Shown here one piece after another: positions 6,318 through 12,865 of a DNA stretch of 12,865 bases. Position numbers and translations under genes: made by a program. The DNA is from Thermoplasmata archaeon (GTDB taxonomy: Archaea > Thermoplasmatota > Thermoplasmata > SG8-5 > JAGLSY01): assembly GCA_023137005.1 (NCBI GenBank), contig JAGLQE010000111.1, positions 1 through 12,865 of the forward strand, read 5' to 3'. Position 1 is the first letter of the stretch; the number at the start of each line of letters is the position of its first letter. The notes beneath the pieces are model-generated. The model made no database searches and was not told where the DNA came from. It saw nothing but the letters and a program-made list of their open reading frames with translations.

Positions 6318-6361
6318 AGTGACCGTTCGCCCAGCTCATGCCAGATACTTTTTCTGGAGGT
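6288..6361 (+). promoter_or_regulatory. Structured ileS leader: long-range stem and hairpin over the ribosome site
   Basis: ATGAGCT (6288-6294, the uORF start) is perfectly complementary to AGCTCAT (6333-6339). Directly after it, CCAGA (6341-6345) and TCTGG (6353-6357) form a 5-bp hairpin with a 7-base loop. Its 3' arm covers the first two G's of the ileS ribosome site GGAGGT (6356-6361). A second CCAG (6331-6334) could compete for the same CTGG. Ribosomes on the uORF would open the first stem. No U-run terminator is seen, so control of translation initiation is more likely than transcription termination. Confidence 0.5.
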
Positions 6362-6367
6362 TTTTCC

Positions 6368-9337
6368 ATGGGTTCTGAAATAGATAAAATCTTTGCTGAT
6401 GTTCCGACCTTTGTCTCCTTTCCCAAGCAGGAGGAGGAGACCCTTAGTTACTGGAAGGAGAATGACATATTCGGAAAGCTGAGGGCCAAGAACATTGGCA
6501 ATCAGAGATTCATCTTCCTCGAGGGCCCGCCCACGGCCAATGGGATCCCCCATATCGGGCACAGTGCTGGAAGGGCCATCAAAGATGTATTTCTAAGATA
6601 CCACGCCATGAAGGGATTCGAGGTATTTCCCTGGAAGGGCGGCTGGGACTGTCACGGACTGCCAGTGGAGATCGGAGTGGAGAAGGAATTGGGTCTCAGG
6701 TCCAAGAAGCAAGTGGTCGAGTTCGGCGTTGCTGAATTCAATAACCTGTGCCGAAAATCCGTCATGAGATATGAGGGAAAATGGAAGGCCATGTCCGAGA
6801 GATTGGGATTCTGGATCGACATGGAACACCCGTACGTGACCATGGATAGTGATTACATTGAAAGTGTTTGGTGGTCCCTCAAGACCATTTACGATAAGGG
6901 ATTGCTGGACAAGGGCCATTATATCGTCCCATACTGCCCGAGATGCGGAACTCCCCTTTCAAGTCACGAGGTCGCTCAGGGCTACAAGGATGTGAAAGAG
7001 CTCTCGGCCACCCTTAAATTCAAATTATCCGAATATGACCAGGAAAAACTAGGGCCCGATGCCTTCATACTGGCATGGACCACCACCCCGTGGACACTGC
7101 CCGGAAATGTGGCACTGGCCATTGGGAAGGACATTGATTATGCCATCGTGGAGCAGGATGGAGAAAAGCTCATACTGGCCATGGACCTCGTCGAGAAAGT
7201 GATAGAGGGCGAGCATGAACTACTGGGCATCATCAAAGGCTCAGAGATGGTGGGCTGGAAATATCATCCATTATTCGATTTCATGGACCTCAGTGAAGAG
7301 GGAAAGATCTCCTACCAGGTGGTTGAAGCTGATTTCGTCACGACCGCGGAGGGAACCGGAGTCGTTCACACCGCCGTCATGTACGGTGAGGACGATTACA
7401 ATCTAGGAATGAAGATCGGGCTCCCGGCAAAGCACACTGTTGACATGGAAGGCAAGTTCAATGAGCTCGTCACAGAGTGGCAGGGCCAGTTTGTGAAAAA
7501 GAAGGGGCTGGATGTGAATATCGTCGTCCATCTCCATGAAAATAATCGCCTTTACAAGAAAGAGAATTATGTCCACTCCTACCCATACTGCTGGAGATGT
7601 GACTCGCCCCTGCTCTACTATGGCCTGGATTCATGGTTCATCCGGATGTCCCGGCTTCGAGACATCATGGTGGCCAATAATGAGACCATCGAGTGGAAGC
7701 CGGAGCATTTGAAACACGGGAGATTTGGTAATTTCCTGGACGAGCTAAAGGATTGGGCACTCAGCCGTAACCGCTTCTGGGGCACGCCATTGCCCGTGTG
7801 GAGATGCGATTGTGGCAAGGAGATATGCATCGGGAGTTTCAAGGAGCTGGATGATATGGCAGGTGGATTACCGGATGATTTCGAGCCTCACAGACCCTGG
7901 GTGGACGACCTGCTCATACCTTGCCCGGATTGTAACAAGGCCATGACCCGGGAAGAATACGTCATAGACACGTGGTATGATTCAGGCTCAGCACCATTCG
8001 CCCAGTTCCACTATCCATTTGAGAACAAGGAATTGTTCGAGCAGTCATACCCGGCGGACTTCATCACCGAGGCAATTGACCAGACAAGAGGATGGTTCTA
8101 CACATTGCTGGCCGTGAATACCGCAGTATTCGGAACTCCGCCTTACAAGAAATGCCTGACCCAGGGACTTCTACTGAACAATGATGGTCAGAAGATGAGC
8201 AAGTCCAAAGGAACAGCCGTGGACGCTCTCGAGACATTCGATAAGTCGGGAGCCGATGCCACACGAATCGCCCTTCTCTCGGCACCATGCTGGACATCGC
8301 AGAAGTTCAGTGATGCCACCCTGAAGGAAGCCCACAGCAAGGTGATGAACACCCTGTGGAATGTTTATTCATTCTATGTATCAAATGCGAATCTGGACGG
8401 CTTCGACCCAAGGAACCTGAGCCAGCCCGAGCATATGCTGGACAAGTGGATATTATCAAGGTTGCAGAGCGCGAACCTGGTCGTGCAACAGGGCATCGAT
8501 GATATGGAGCTCCACAAATCCATAAGGGCGATATTTGATTTCATCGACGATCTCAGCAACTGGTATGTCCGCCGTTCCCGGAGGAGATTCTGGAGTGAGA
8601 ATGTGGATGCTGATAAGAACTCGGCCCATTCCACTCTTTACCGTGTATTGGTCGAAACATCCCAAATGATGGCTCCCTTCACTCCCTACCTGTCAGAGGC
8701 CATGTACCAGAACCTGGTCGTGGGCCTGGGTGGGGACGAAGCAAAGGCCAGCGTGCATCTTACATCGTATCCCGAGGCGGATGAGAGCCTTATCGATAAG
8801 GATCTGGAACAGATGATGATGCTTTCCAGGAAGATGTCCGAGACCGGAAGGAATGCGAGGCAGACATCTGGTTCCAAGCTCAGACAGCCTCTTTCAAAAG
8901 CAGTCATAGTTCTGGAAGAGGGAGAACTGGACAAAAGTCTGGTAGCACTGGTCCAGGAAGAGCTGAATGTGAAGGAGATCGAGTTCTCCAGCCAAGCACC
9001 GGAATTCGACGAGCCTGCAGTTGCCGAGGGCCAGAACTTCAAGGTCTACATCGACCTCACACTAACACCCGAGCTGAAGAGCGAGGGAATTGCCCGGGAC
9101 GTTGTCCGCAGGATCCAGAGCTTCAGAAAGGATGAAGATCTTCAGTACGACCAGCGCATTCGAATTGGATTCGATGGTGACGAGGAGATGGTGAATGCCA
9201 TTCAGCAAAATATGAATTACATATCCCACGAGATATTGGCTGATGAGATGGCCATTGGTGAATTACCGGATGCGGCTTTCAAGGAATGGAAGATCGATGG
9301 TAGAGAGCTCAAGGTATGGCTAGTTAAGGAATCCTGA
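6368..9337 (+). CDS. ileS: Isoleucyl-tRNA synthetase (class Ia)
   Basis: This 989-residue enzyme charges tRNA-Ile with isoleucine in the cytoplasm. The Rossmann catalytic domain carries HIGH (62-65, in ANGIPHIGH) and KMSKS (609-613). The CP1 editing domain, which hydrolyses Val-tRNA-Ile, shows TTTPWTLPGN and GTGVVHTAVMYGEDDY. Zinc-type cysteine pairs occur at CPRCG (190-194) and later as CDCGK and CPDC. The C-terminal part has the anticodon-binding helical domain and the archaeal/eukaryotic-type extension (LTPELKSEGIARDVVRRIQ onward), so it belongs to the IleRS clade typical of archaea. Length is near normal. The ATG at 6368 is chosen because GGAGGT lies six bases upstream; an in-frame ATG at 6338 would add ten residues but has no ribosome site and sits within the leader structure. 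Expression may be controlled by the upstream leader peptide. thiM follows after 77 bases. Confidence 0.96.
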   Translation: MGSEIDKIFADVPTFVSFPKQEEETLSYWKENDIFGKLRAKNIGNQRFIFLEGPPTANGIPHIGHSAGRAIKDVFLRYHAMKGFEVFPWKGGWDCHGLPVEIGVEKELGLRSKKQVVEFGVAEFNNLCRKSVMRYEGKWKAMSERLGFWIDMEHPYVTMDSDYIESVWWSLKTIYDKGLLDKGHYIVPYCPRCGTPLSSHEVAQGYKDVKELSATLKFKLSEYDQEKLGPDAFILAWTTTPWTLPGNVALAIGKDIDYAIVEQDGEKLILAMDLVEKVIEGEHELLGIIKGSEMVGWKYHPLFDFMDLSEEGKISYQVVEADFVTTAEGTGVVHTAVMYGEDDYNLGMKIGLPAKHTVDMEGKFNELVTEWQGQFVKKKGLDVNIVVHLHENNRLYKKENYVHSYPYCWRCDSPLLYYGLDSWFIRMSRLRDIMVANNETIEWKPEHLKHGRFGNFLDELKDWALSRNRFWGTPLPVWRCDCGKEICIGSFKELDDMAGGLPDDFEPHRPWVDDLLIPCPDCNKAMTREEYVIDTWYDSGSAPFAQFHYPFENKELFEQSYPADFITEAIDQTRGWFYTLLAVNTAVFGTPPYKKCLTQGLLLNNDGQKMSKSKGTAVDALETFDKSGADATRIALLSAPCWTSQKFSDATLKEAHSKVMNTLWNVYSFYVSNANLDGFDPRNLSQPEHMLDKWILSRLQSANLVVQQGIDDMELHKSIRAIFDFIDDLSNWYVRRSRRRFWSENVDADKNSAHSTLYRVLVETSQMMAPFTPYLSEAMYQNLVVGLGGDEAKASVHLTSYPEADESLIDKDLEQMMMLSRKMSETGRNARQTSGSKLRQPLSKAVIVLEEGELDKSLVALVQEELNVKEIEFSSQAPEFDEPAVAEGQNFKVYIDLTLTPELKSEGIARDVVRRIQSFRKDEDLQYDQRIRIGFDGDEEMVNAIQQNMNYISHEILADEMAIGELPDAAFKEWKIDGRELKVWLVKES

Positions 9338-9414
9338 ATTTGATACGCATTTAATAACATTTAATAGCCATGCTCAGATTCACGGCTCATATAATCGGAT
9401 ATTAGGTGATATGA
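9338..9414 (+). promoter_or_regulatory. ileS-thiM intergenic region: TATA-like direct repeat and thiM ribosome site
   Basis: Two copies of CATTTAATA (9348-9356 and 9358-9366), ten bases apart, give TATA-like cores. Another, CATATAAT, lies near 9388-9395. AGGTGAT (9404-9410) is the thiM ribosome site, four bases before the ATG at 9415; an ATG at 9411 is out of frame. I looked for the conserved TPP-riboswitch core (CTGAGA and its partner) and did not find it. Confidence 0.5.
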
Positions 9415-10224
9415 ATGACAAATTACAATGTAGAATCCGCAGTTAGCGATCTGAATTACCTGAGGGAAACCCCTCCTCTGGTCCACCACATAACCAATTG
9501 GGTGACCATCTCCGAGTGCGCGAGCATGACTAGGAGCCTTGGAGCCTTGCCCATCATGGCCCATGCCCCCGAGGAAGTGGAGGAGATGGTGGGTATCGCC
9601 GATTCCCTTGTACTGAATATCGGGACACTTACCAAAGAATTGGTAGATGCCATGATACTGGCTGGCAATAAGGCCAATTCCCTGGACAAGCCAGTTGTTC
9701 TGGATGCGGTGGGTGCGGGTGCGACAGTTCTGAGAACTGAAAGCACCAGACAGATATTGGACGAGATCCAGATATCCGTGATAAAGGGCAATGCGGGTGA
9801 GATCGCCACACTGGCCGGGGCTCAGGCCGAGGTCAAGGGCGTGGAATCCATATCTCATGAAGGTGATTCCATCGAGCATGCCAGATCCCTTGCGAACAAT
9901 GCTGGGTGCACGGTCGTTGTCACCGGAGTCGAGGATATAATAACCGATGGGCGCAAGACATTCATCGTGAAGAACGGCCACCCCAGAATGGGCGAGGTTG
10001 TCGGGACTGGCTGCATGGCCGCCTCGGTTATCGGGGCCTTCATCGCCATAGCTGATGATATCACGCTAGCCACCGCCAATGCCATGGTGGTTTACGGAAT
10101 AGCCGGAGAGCTGGCAGGTCACAGGGCCGAGGGGCCGGGAACCATGAAGATGCAGATGTTCGATAGTATATCGAACATCACCCCGGAGGACATCCGGAAG
10201 GGAGCGAAGGTCGATGTCCAGTAA
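9415..10224 (+). CDS. thiM: Hydroxyethylthiazole kinase
   Basis: This 269-residue ribokinase-like enzyme phosphorylates 4-methyl-5-(2-hydroxyethyl)thiazole, a thiamine salvage step, using ATP. Seen motifs include PLVHHITNWVT (21-31), GALPIMAHAPEEVEEM (43-58), LVLNIGTL, LDAVGAGAT (96-104), IKGNAGEI (123-130), VVVTG (167-171), the phosphate-binding loop VGTGCMAAS with Cys200 (196-204), and AEGPGT near the C-terminus. Length and motif order are normal for ThiM. LDAVGAGAT replaces the common LDPVGVGAT, and ISECAS replaces the usual MNxxAN in the thiazole pocket; both are tolerable variants. The ATG is supported by AGGTGAT four bases upstream. Its end overlaps the start of thiE by 11 bases, so the two are translationally coupled, and the ThiM product is the direct substrate of ThiE. 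Confidence 0.93.
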   Translation: MTNYNVESAVSDLNYLRETPPLVHHITNWVTISECASMTRSLGALPIMAHAPEEVEEMVGIADSLVLNIGTLTKELVDAMILAGNKANSLDKPVVLDAVGAGATVLRTESTRQILDEIQISVIKGNAGEIATLAGAQAEVKGVESISHEGDSIEHARSLANNAGCTVVVTGVEDIITDGRKTFIVKNGHPRMGEVVGTGCMAASVIGAFIAIADDITLATANAMVVYGIAGELAGHRAEGPGTMKMQMFDSISNITPEDIRKGAKVDVQ

Positions 10225-10861
10225 GAATGAGATCGATTGGAATTTCTATTTCATAACCGACTCCAGCCTGACGAAACAAGGCTGCCTGAAGGACGTGGAG
10301 GACGCGATAAGAGGAGGAGCCAGAGTCATCCAGTATCGTGAGGAACTGCGATCCACCACGGACATGATGGCCGAGACAAGGATATTGGCCAATCTGTGCA
10401 AGAAAGCCGGAGTTCATCTTCTGATCAATAATAGTGTGGATATCGCACTGGCCGTGGATGCTGATGGTGTTCATCTCGGACAATCAGACATGCCTCTGGC
10501 GGATGCCAGACAGATGTTCCCTGACGGGATCATCGGAATATCCTGCCACACACTGGATGATATTGCCGAGGCCGAAGAGAAGGGCGCGGATTATATCGCA
10601 GTCAGTCCAGTATTCTTCACATCCACCAAGAAGAACATCACCACTCCTTTGGGCCTGGAAGGTATCGTGGAGTTCAGGAAGGCCACAAAATTGCCGGTCA
10701 TCGCTATTGGCGGTGTCAATATGGAGAATGTTGAGGGCATTGTCAGGGCTGGCGCGGACTCGGTATGTGCAATATCAGCCACTGTTGGGACCGATGATGT
10801 AGAGGCCAGTGTTAGGGAGTTCGAGGATATTATCAAGTCATCTAGATCCCAAAGGGCTTGA
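10214..10861 (+). CDS. thiE: Thiamine-phosphate synthase
   Basis: This 215-residue TIM-barrel enzyme joins HMP pyrophosphate and thiazole phosphate to make thiamine phosphate. Recognisable elements are FYFITDSSL (11-19), GGARVIQYREE (34-44), LLINNSVDIALAVDADGVHLGQSD (69-92), IGISCHT (107-113), DYIAVSPVFFTSTKK (126-140), PVIAIGGV (161-168) and the GADSVCAISA phosphate loop (180-189). Most substrate residues are in place: Q40, R42, N72, D84, S110, T136, T138 and K139. Two are not. Glu44 stands where Bacillus ThiE has the HMP-PP-binding Lys61 (REK), and Asn73 replaces the Mg2+-binding Asp93 (NDR becomes NNS). The enzyme may still work or may have shifted. The ATG at 10214 lies inside thiM's last codons, a coupled two-gene unit. 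Confidence 0.9.
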   Translation: MSSKNEIDWNFYFITDSSLTKQGCLKDVEDAIRGGARVIQYREELRSTTDMMAETRILANLCKKAGVHLLINNSVDIALAVDADGVHLGQSDMPLADARQMFPDGIIGISCHTLDDIAEAEEKGADYIAVSPVFFTSTKKNITTPLGLEGIVEFRKATKLPVIAIGGVNMENVEGIVRAGADSVCAISATVGTDDVEASVREFEDIIKSSRSQRA

Positions 10862-10927
10862 AAGAACATCTCCAATTTCGATATTCAGACCCAAACCCTT
10901 TTCATAGGAGAAGTATAATCCAGTTGC

Positions 10928-11575
10928 ATGAAAAGGCATATCATTGTCCTCAAGGCCCTGGGTCAAAAGGGCGCGCTGAGGTCCTATGTCACCATAACCT
11001 CCGCCGAGCTTGGCGAGATACTTGGAGCCAGTCAGCAAACGGCCTCCAACCGCATCCTTGAATTAGTGGATGCAGACCTTATTCAGAGAAAGGTGGGGAC
11101 AAGACATCAGAGGATCAAGATAACCCGAAAGGGCTATGACCTTCTTCACCGGGAATACGCCGACCTCCAGGCGATGTTCAAGCCTGAGACGACCATCAAG
11201 ATCAAGGGTCAAGTGGCAACCGGACTGGGAGAGGGCAGGTACTATGTCACCCAGTACAGCCAGCAATTCAAGGACGCCCTTGGCTTCAAACCCTTCGAAG
11301 GAACTCTAAATCTCATGGTGGGAGAGGAAGGCGTGCAGCAACTGAACTTCGTTCCCCAGTCATCCATTATCGAGATCAAGAGCTTCAGGACCAAAGGGCG
11401 GAGCTTTGGTAAGGTCAAATGCATCGCGGCCATGATACGTGATTGCGAATGCGCCATAGTCATACCCAAAAGATCCCATCACAATGAGGTCATCGAGGTG
11501 CTGGCCAGGTACAGTCTGCGGAAATCTCTCAGGGTCAAAGAGGGGGATGACCTGGAGCTGGTAATAAATATATGA
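10928..11575 (+). CDS. ribK: CTP-dependent riboflavin kinase with N-terminal winged helix (RbkR-type)
   Basis: This 215-residue fusion has an N-terminal winged helix-turn-helix (about 1-84; TSAELGEILGASQQTASNRI is the recognition region) and a C-terminal archaeal riboflavin kinase domain (about 88-215). The kinase shows GLGEGRYY (99-106), PFEGTLNL (122-129), CAIVIPKRSHH (175-185) and the SLRKSLRVKEGDDLEL tail. Archaeal RibK makes FMN from riboflavin using CTP rather than ATP. Fusions of this kind, known as RbkR, have been described as both kinase and riboflavin-gene regulator, so it may sense flavin and bind DNA. FMN/FAD is needed by enzymes such as the acyl-CoA dehydrogenase in this window. 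The start is not well marked: AGGAG lies 17 bases away, while TTTTCATA (10899-10906) at about -26 would allow a leaderless message. It is 66 bases after thiE. Confidence 0.93.
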   Translation: MKRHIIVLKALGQKGALRSYVTITSAELGEILGASQQTASNRILELVDADLIQRKVGTRHQRIKITRKGYDLLHREYADLQAMFKPETTIKIKGQVATGLGEGRYYVTQYSQQFKDALGFKPFEGTLNLMVGEEGVQQLNFVPQSSIIEIKSFRTKGRSFGKVKCIAAMIRDCECAIVIPKRSHHNEVIEVLARYSLRKSLRVKEGDDLELVINI

Positions 11576-11623
11576 GGATAGCCTTATACGGTCATTCGGC
11601 CTAGGATGTGGAGAGTGAGATGA

Positions 11624-12511
11624 ATGCTGGAACTATTACTGATACCTGTTTTGATAATTCTATCATTCTTATATGTTAAGTTCAAAAAAGCCTATCTCAC
11701 CCAGGTCCTCATCATTGCCAATTTCGCAGTATTCATATTCTATGTCGTAGTGGCCCAGATCGGAAGCCCAATGGCTTATAGCATGGCCGAGAATCTGACC
11801 TTCATGCCTGCCAGATTGGGGGAGATACAATATCTTCCTTCGATCATCACCTCGATGTTCATGCACGCTGACCCGATCCATCTAATAGGGAATTGTCTGG
11901 TCCTCTATCTTATCGGACTTCCACTGGAGGAGAGGATAGGCACGCGCAAGTGGGGCATCATTTACTTCGCAACCGGCATCGCGGCCACCTTCAGCTACTA
12001 TATCATGAACATTGACTCTGGGTCCCATCTTTTGGGCGCATCCGGGGCCATATTCGGTATCGGGGGGGCCATGCTGGTCCTCTACCCCAGGGACAGGATA
12101 CCCATGTTCATCGGTCCCATATTCATCAGGAATGCTCCGGTCTGGCTGGCTGTGGGTTCTCTTTTCGTGATCGAGACCGTACTGGTCATGATGGCGGTCG
12201 AGGACAATGTCGCGCATATCGCTCATGTTGGAGGGGCCATGGCCGGGATAATATTGGCTCCCATGCTTGTCAAACATGAATTGGCCGAGGCCAGAAAGGT
12301 ATTGGACATCGATGTATTGAGATCCCTGGCCACCACGGAAGAGGAGAGGGACATCATAACCAAGGTAGAGAATGAGGAGGTCGAGGATGTCAGAAATGCC
12401 TGGCTGGATCAATTCTTCACCACGGCCAAGTGTCCAGCGTGTTCCAGAAAGATCCAAAGGGCCAGCAAGATAAAATGCGAGTGCGGGCAAGAGTATGGAC
12501 TTATGAAATAG
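11624..12511 (+). CDS. Rhomboid-family intramembrane serine protease with C-terminal zinc-ribbon-like motif
   Basis: This 295-residue membrane protein has a six- or seven-helix rhomboid core. HLIGN (86-90) matches the oxyanion His/Asn motif in helix 2, LGASGAIFG (137-145) holds the catalytic Ser140, and AHVGGAMAG (200-208) holds catalytic His201. The dyad is intact, so it should cleave transmembrane segments of other proteins. After the last helix comes a charged cytoplasmic stretch (about 216-265) and then CPAC (270-273) and CECG (285-288), a four-cysteine zinc-ribbon-like cluster at the very end. The tail may bind substrates or partners; its role is unknown. The ATG at 11624 follows an in-frame TGA (11621-11623), which rules out a longer frame, and has GGAG about ten bases upstream. 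TTATAC near 11584 may be a promoter. It is 48 bases after ribK. Confidence 0.9.
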   Translation: MLELLLIPVLIILSFLYVKFKKAYLTQVLIIANFAVFIFYVVVAQIGSPMAYSMAENLTFMPARLGEIQYLPSIITSMFMHADPIHLIGNCLVLYLIGLPLEERIGTRKWGIIYFATGIAATFSYYIMNIDSGSHLLGASGAIFGIGGAMLVLYPRDRIPMFIGPIFIRNAPVWLAVGSLFVIETVLVMMAVEDNVAHIAHVGGAMAGIILAPMLVKHELAEARKVLDIDVLRSLATTEEERDIITKVENEEVEDVRNAWLDQFFTTAKCPACSRKIQRASKIKCECGQEYGLMK

Positions 12512-12544
12512 GCATTTATCAACAAGACATTTAATTAACAAACA

Positions 12545-12670
12545 TGCCCCGTCTAAATTATTCCGATGTACTAGCTGGCGGGCGGGGTACTCTCTTTATT
12601 TTCTCAGCGAGTGACAAATACCAATTGGTATCTCGCGAACCCCGTCAGGAGTTCAACGATGGACGGGGGT
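12545..12670 (+). other. GC-rich stem-forming region, candidate structured RNA or strong terminator
   Basis: Four GC-rich blocks in otherwise ordinary sequence can pair with one another: TGCCCCGTC (12545-12553), GGCGGGGTA (12581-12589), ACCCCGTC (12639-12646) and GACGGGG (12662-12668). Adjacent pairs form hairpins, the second with a perfect 7-bp stem. The alternative nested pairing, block 1 with 4 and block 2 with 3, makes one long rod. Inside is GCGAG/CTCGC (12607-12611, 12632-12636) with a 6-base bulge, TGACAA, and an inner ATACC-AATT-GGTAT hairpin. TATA-like sequence occurs at 12512-12537, and a short T-run (GTTTT) follows at 12671. It matches no RNA family I can name. Strand is assumed. 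Confidence 0.4.
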
Positions 12671-12743
12671 GTTTTCATCCTTTGGCCATAATCACTTGCC
12701 ATACTGAGAATATGCTGTACTCATGGCTCTGCCAGAATGGGTA

Positions 12744-12865
12744 TCATCCGTTCTTGTGGTCGACCAATGCCAGCTTCTTCCCACCCATTAATCTGATGAC
12801 CGGTATCTTTTTCTTCAGGGCCAGAGCAATGAGCTCCCTGTCATTGGTAAGGATTATACCATCCA
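12744..12865 (-). CDS. C-terminal fragment of a probable PIN-like nuclease-domain protein
   Basis: Reading from the window edge on the minus strand, one frame gives 39 residues beginning DGIILTNDRELIALALKKK, then IPVIRLMGGKKLALVDHKNG and a TGA stop. The pattern, hydrophobic beta strand, TNDREL, an amphipathic helix and then a basic residue before IPVI(R/Y)L, is typical of the last part of PIN-domain or Mut7-C-like RNases, where the Asp of TNDREL is an acidic active-site residue. The rest of the gene is beyond the window, so family and start cannot be checked. It runs toward the rhomboid gene, with the GC-rich stem region between their ends. Confidence 0.5.
   Translation of the reverse strand, partial: DGIILTNDRELIALALKKKIPVIRLMGGKKLALVDHKNG

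Noticed and set aside
6338..6367. Ten extra N-terminal residues for IleRS from the ATG at 6338
   Set aside because: There is no ribosome site for it, and GGAGGT is ideally placed for the ATG at 6368; the ATG at 6338 lies within the leader stem.
6041..6562. A 173-codon open frame on the minus strand across the ileS leader
   Set aside because: It overlaps the 5' end of ileS and the small upstream gene, crosses the strong plus-strand promoter, and shows no recognisable domain.
9338..9414. A TPP riboswitch before thiM
   Set aside because: The 77-base gap is short for one and the conserved core motifs are absent; only TATA-like repeats and a ribosome site are seen.
12545..12670. A tRNA gene suggested by GCCCCGT near the start and ACGGGGG near the end, with GTTCAAC between
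   Set aside because: The end stem has a G-G mismatch at its first pair, there is no D-arm consensus, and the T-loop-like sequence lacks a matching 5-bp stem.
12604..12702. A 32-codon minus-strand ORF reading MASDYGQRMKTPPSIVEL onward through the GC-rich stem region
   Set aside because: It has no clear ribosome site, no recognised similarity, and its codons coincide with stem-forming sequence; chance is the simpler explanation.

Overview
The window reads as a stretch of archaeal chromosome from a heterotrophic euryarchaeon, most likely in or near the Thermoplasmatota. The archaeal calls rest on an RNA polymerase subunit K start, a two-repeat TATA-binding protein, a DRG/Rbg GTPase with a TGS domain, an archaeal/eukaryotic-type isoleucyl-tRNA synthetase and a CTP-dependent riboflavin kinase fused to a winged helix. 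TATA boxes lie about 27-31 bases upstream of several start codons, which suggests leaderless transcripts; other genes have GGTGA-type Shine-Dalgarno (SD) sites. The lineage is inferred from gene content only, with no database search. I see no insertion sequence, CRISPR array, rRNA or canonical tRNA.

Layout. Positions 1-1392 (minus strand) hold the 5' end of rpoK and an MFS transporter. A promoter region near 1490 could serve the MFS gene and the divergent drg GTPase (1520-2620, plus). Then comes an acyl-CoA dehydrogenase gene whose promoter carries a large dyad, with a TATA-binding protein gene overlapping its stop codon (2684-4389, plus). On the minus strand follow a small tail-anchored-type membrane protein and a sodium/calcium exchanger-family transporter (4410-5733). 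The 232-base intergenic region beyond the exchanger carries two adjacent perfect 14-bp palindromes. A small acidic-tailed protein (5966-6187, plus) precedes ileS.

From 6258 to 12511 all genes run on the plus strand: ileS, thiM, thiE, ribK and a rhomboid protease with a C-terminal zinc-ribbon-like Cys cluster. thiM and thiE overlap and together would make thiamine phosphate from salvaged thiazole alcohol. ribK makes FMN and may also be a repressor. The last 350 bases hold a GC-rich region able to form several stems (12545-12670) and the 3' end of a probable PIN-like gene on the minus strand.

The most striking signal is in the ileS leader. A strong BRE/TATA element sits about 27 bases before a nine-codon ORF encoding MSSDTIIIR, with one each of the isoleucine codons ATC, ATA and ATT in a row. 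Its start codon region can pair with a segment just upstream of a hairpin that overlaps the ileS SD site. This looks like leader-peptide control of an aminoacyl-tRNA synthetase by its own charged tRNA, which would be unusual in an archaeon. Second is the TATA-binding protein gene, where a perfect SD sequence points to an ATT start codon. Third is the near-perfect 11-bp-arm dyad at the acyl-CoA dehydrogenase/TBP promoter.
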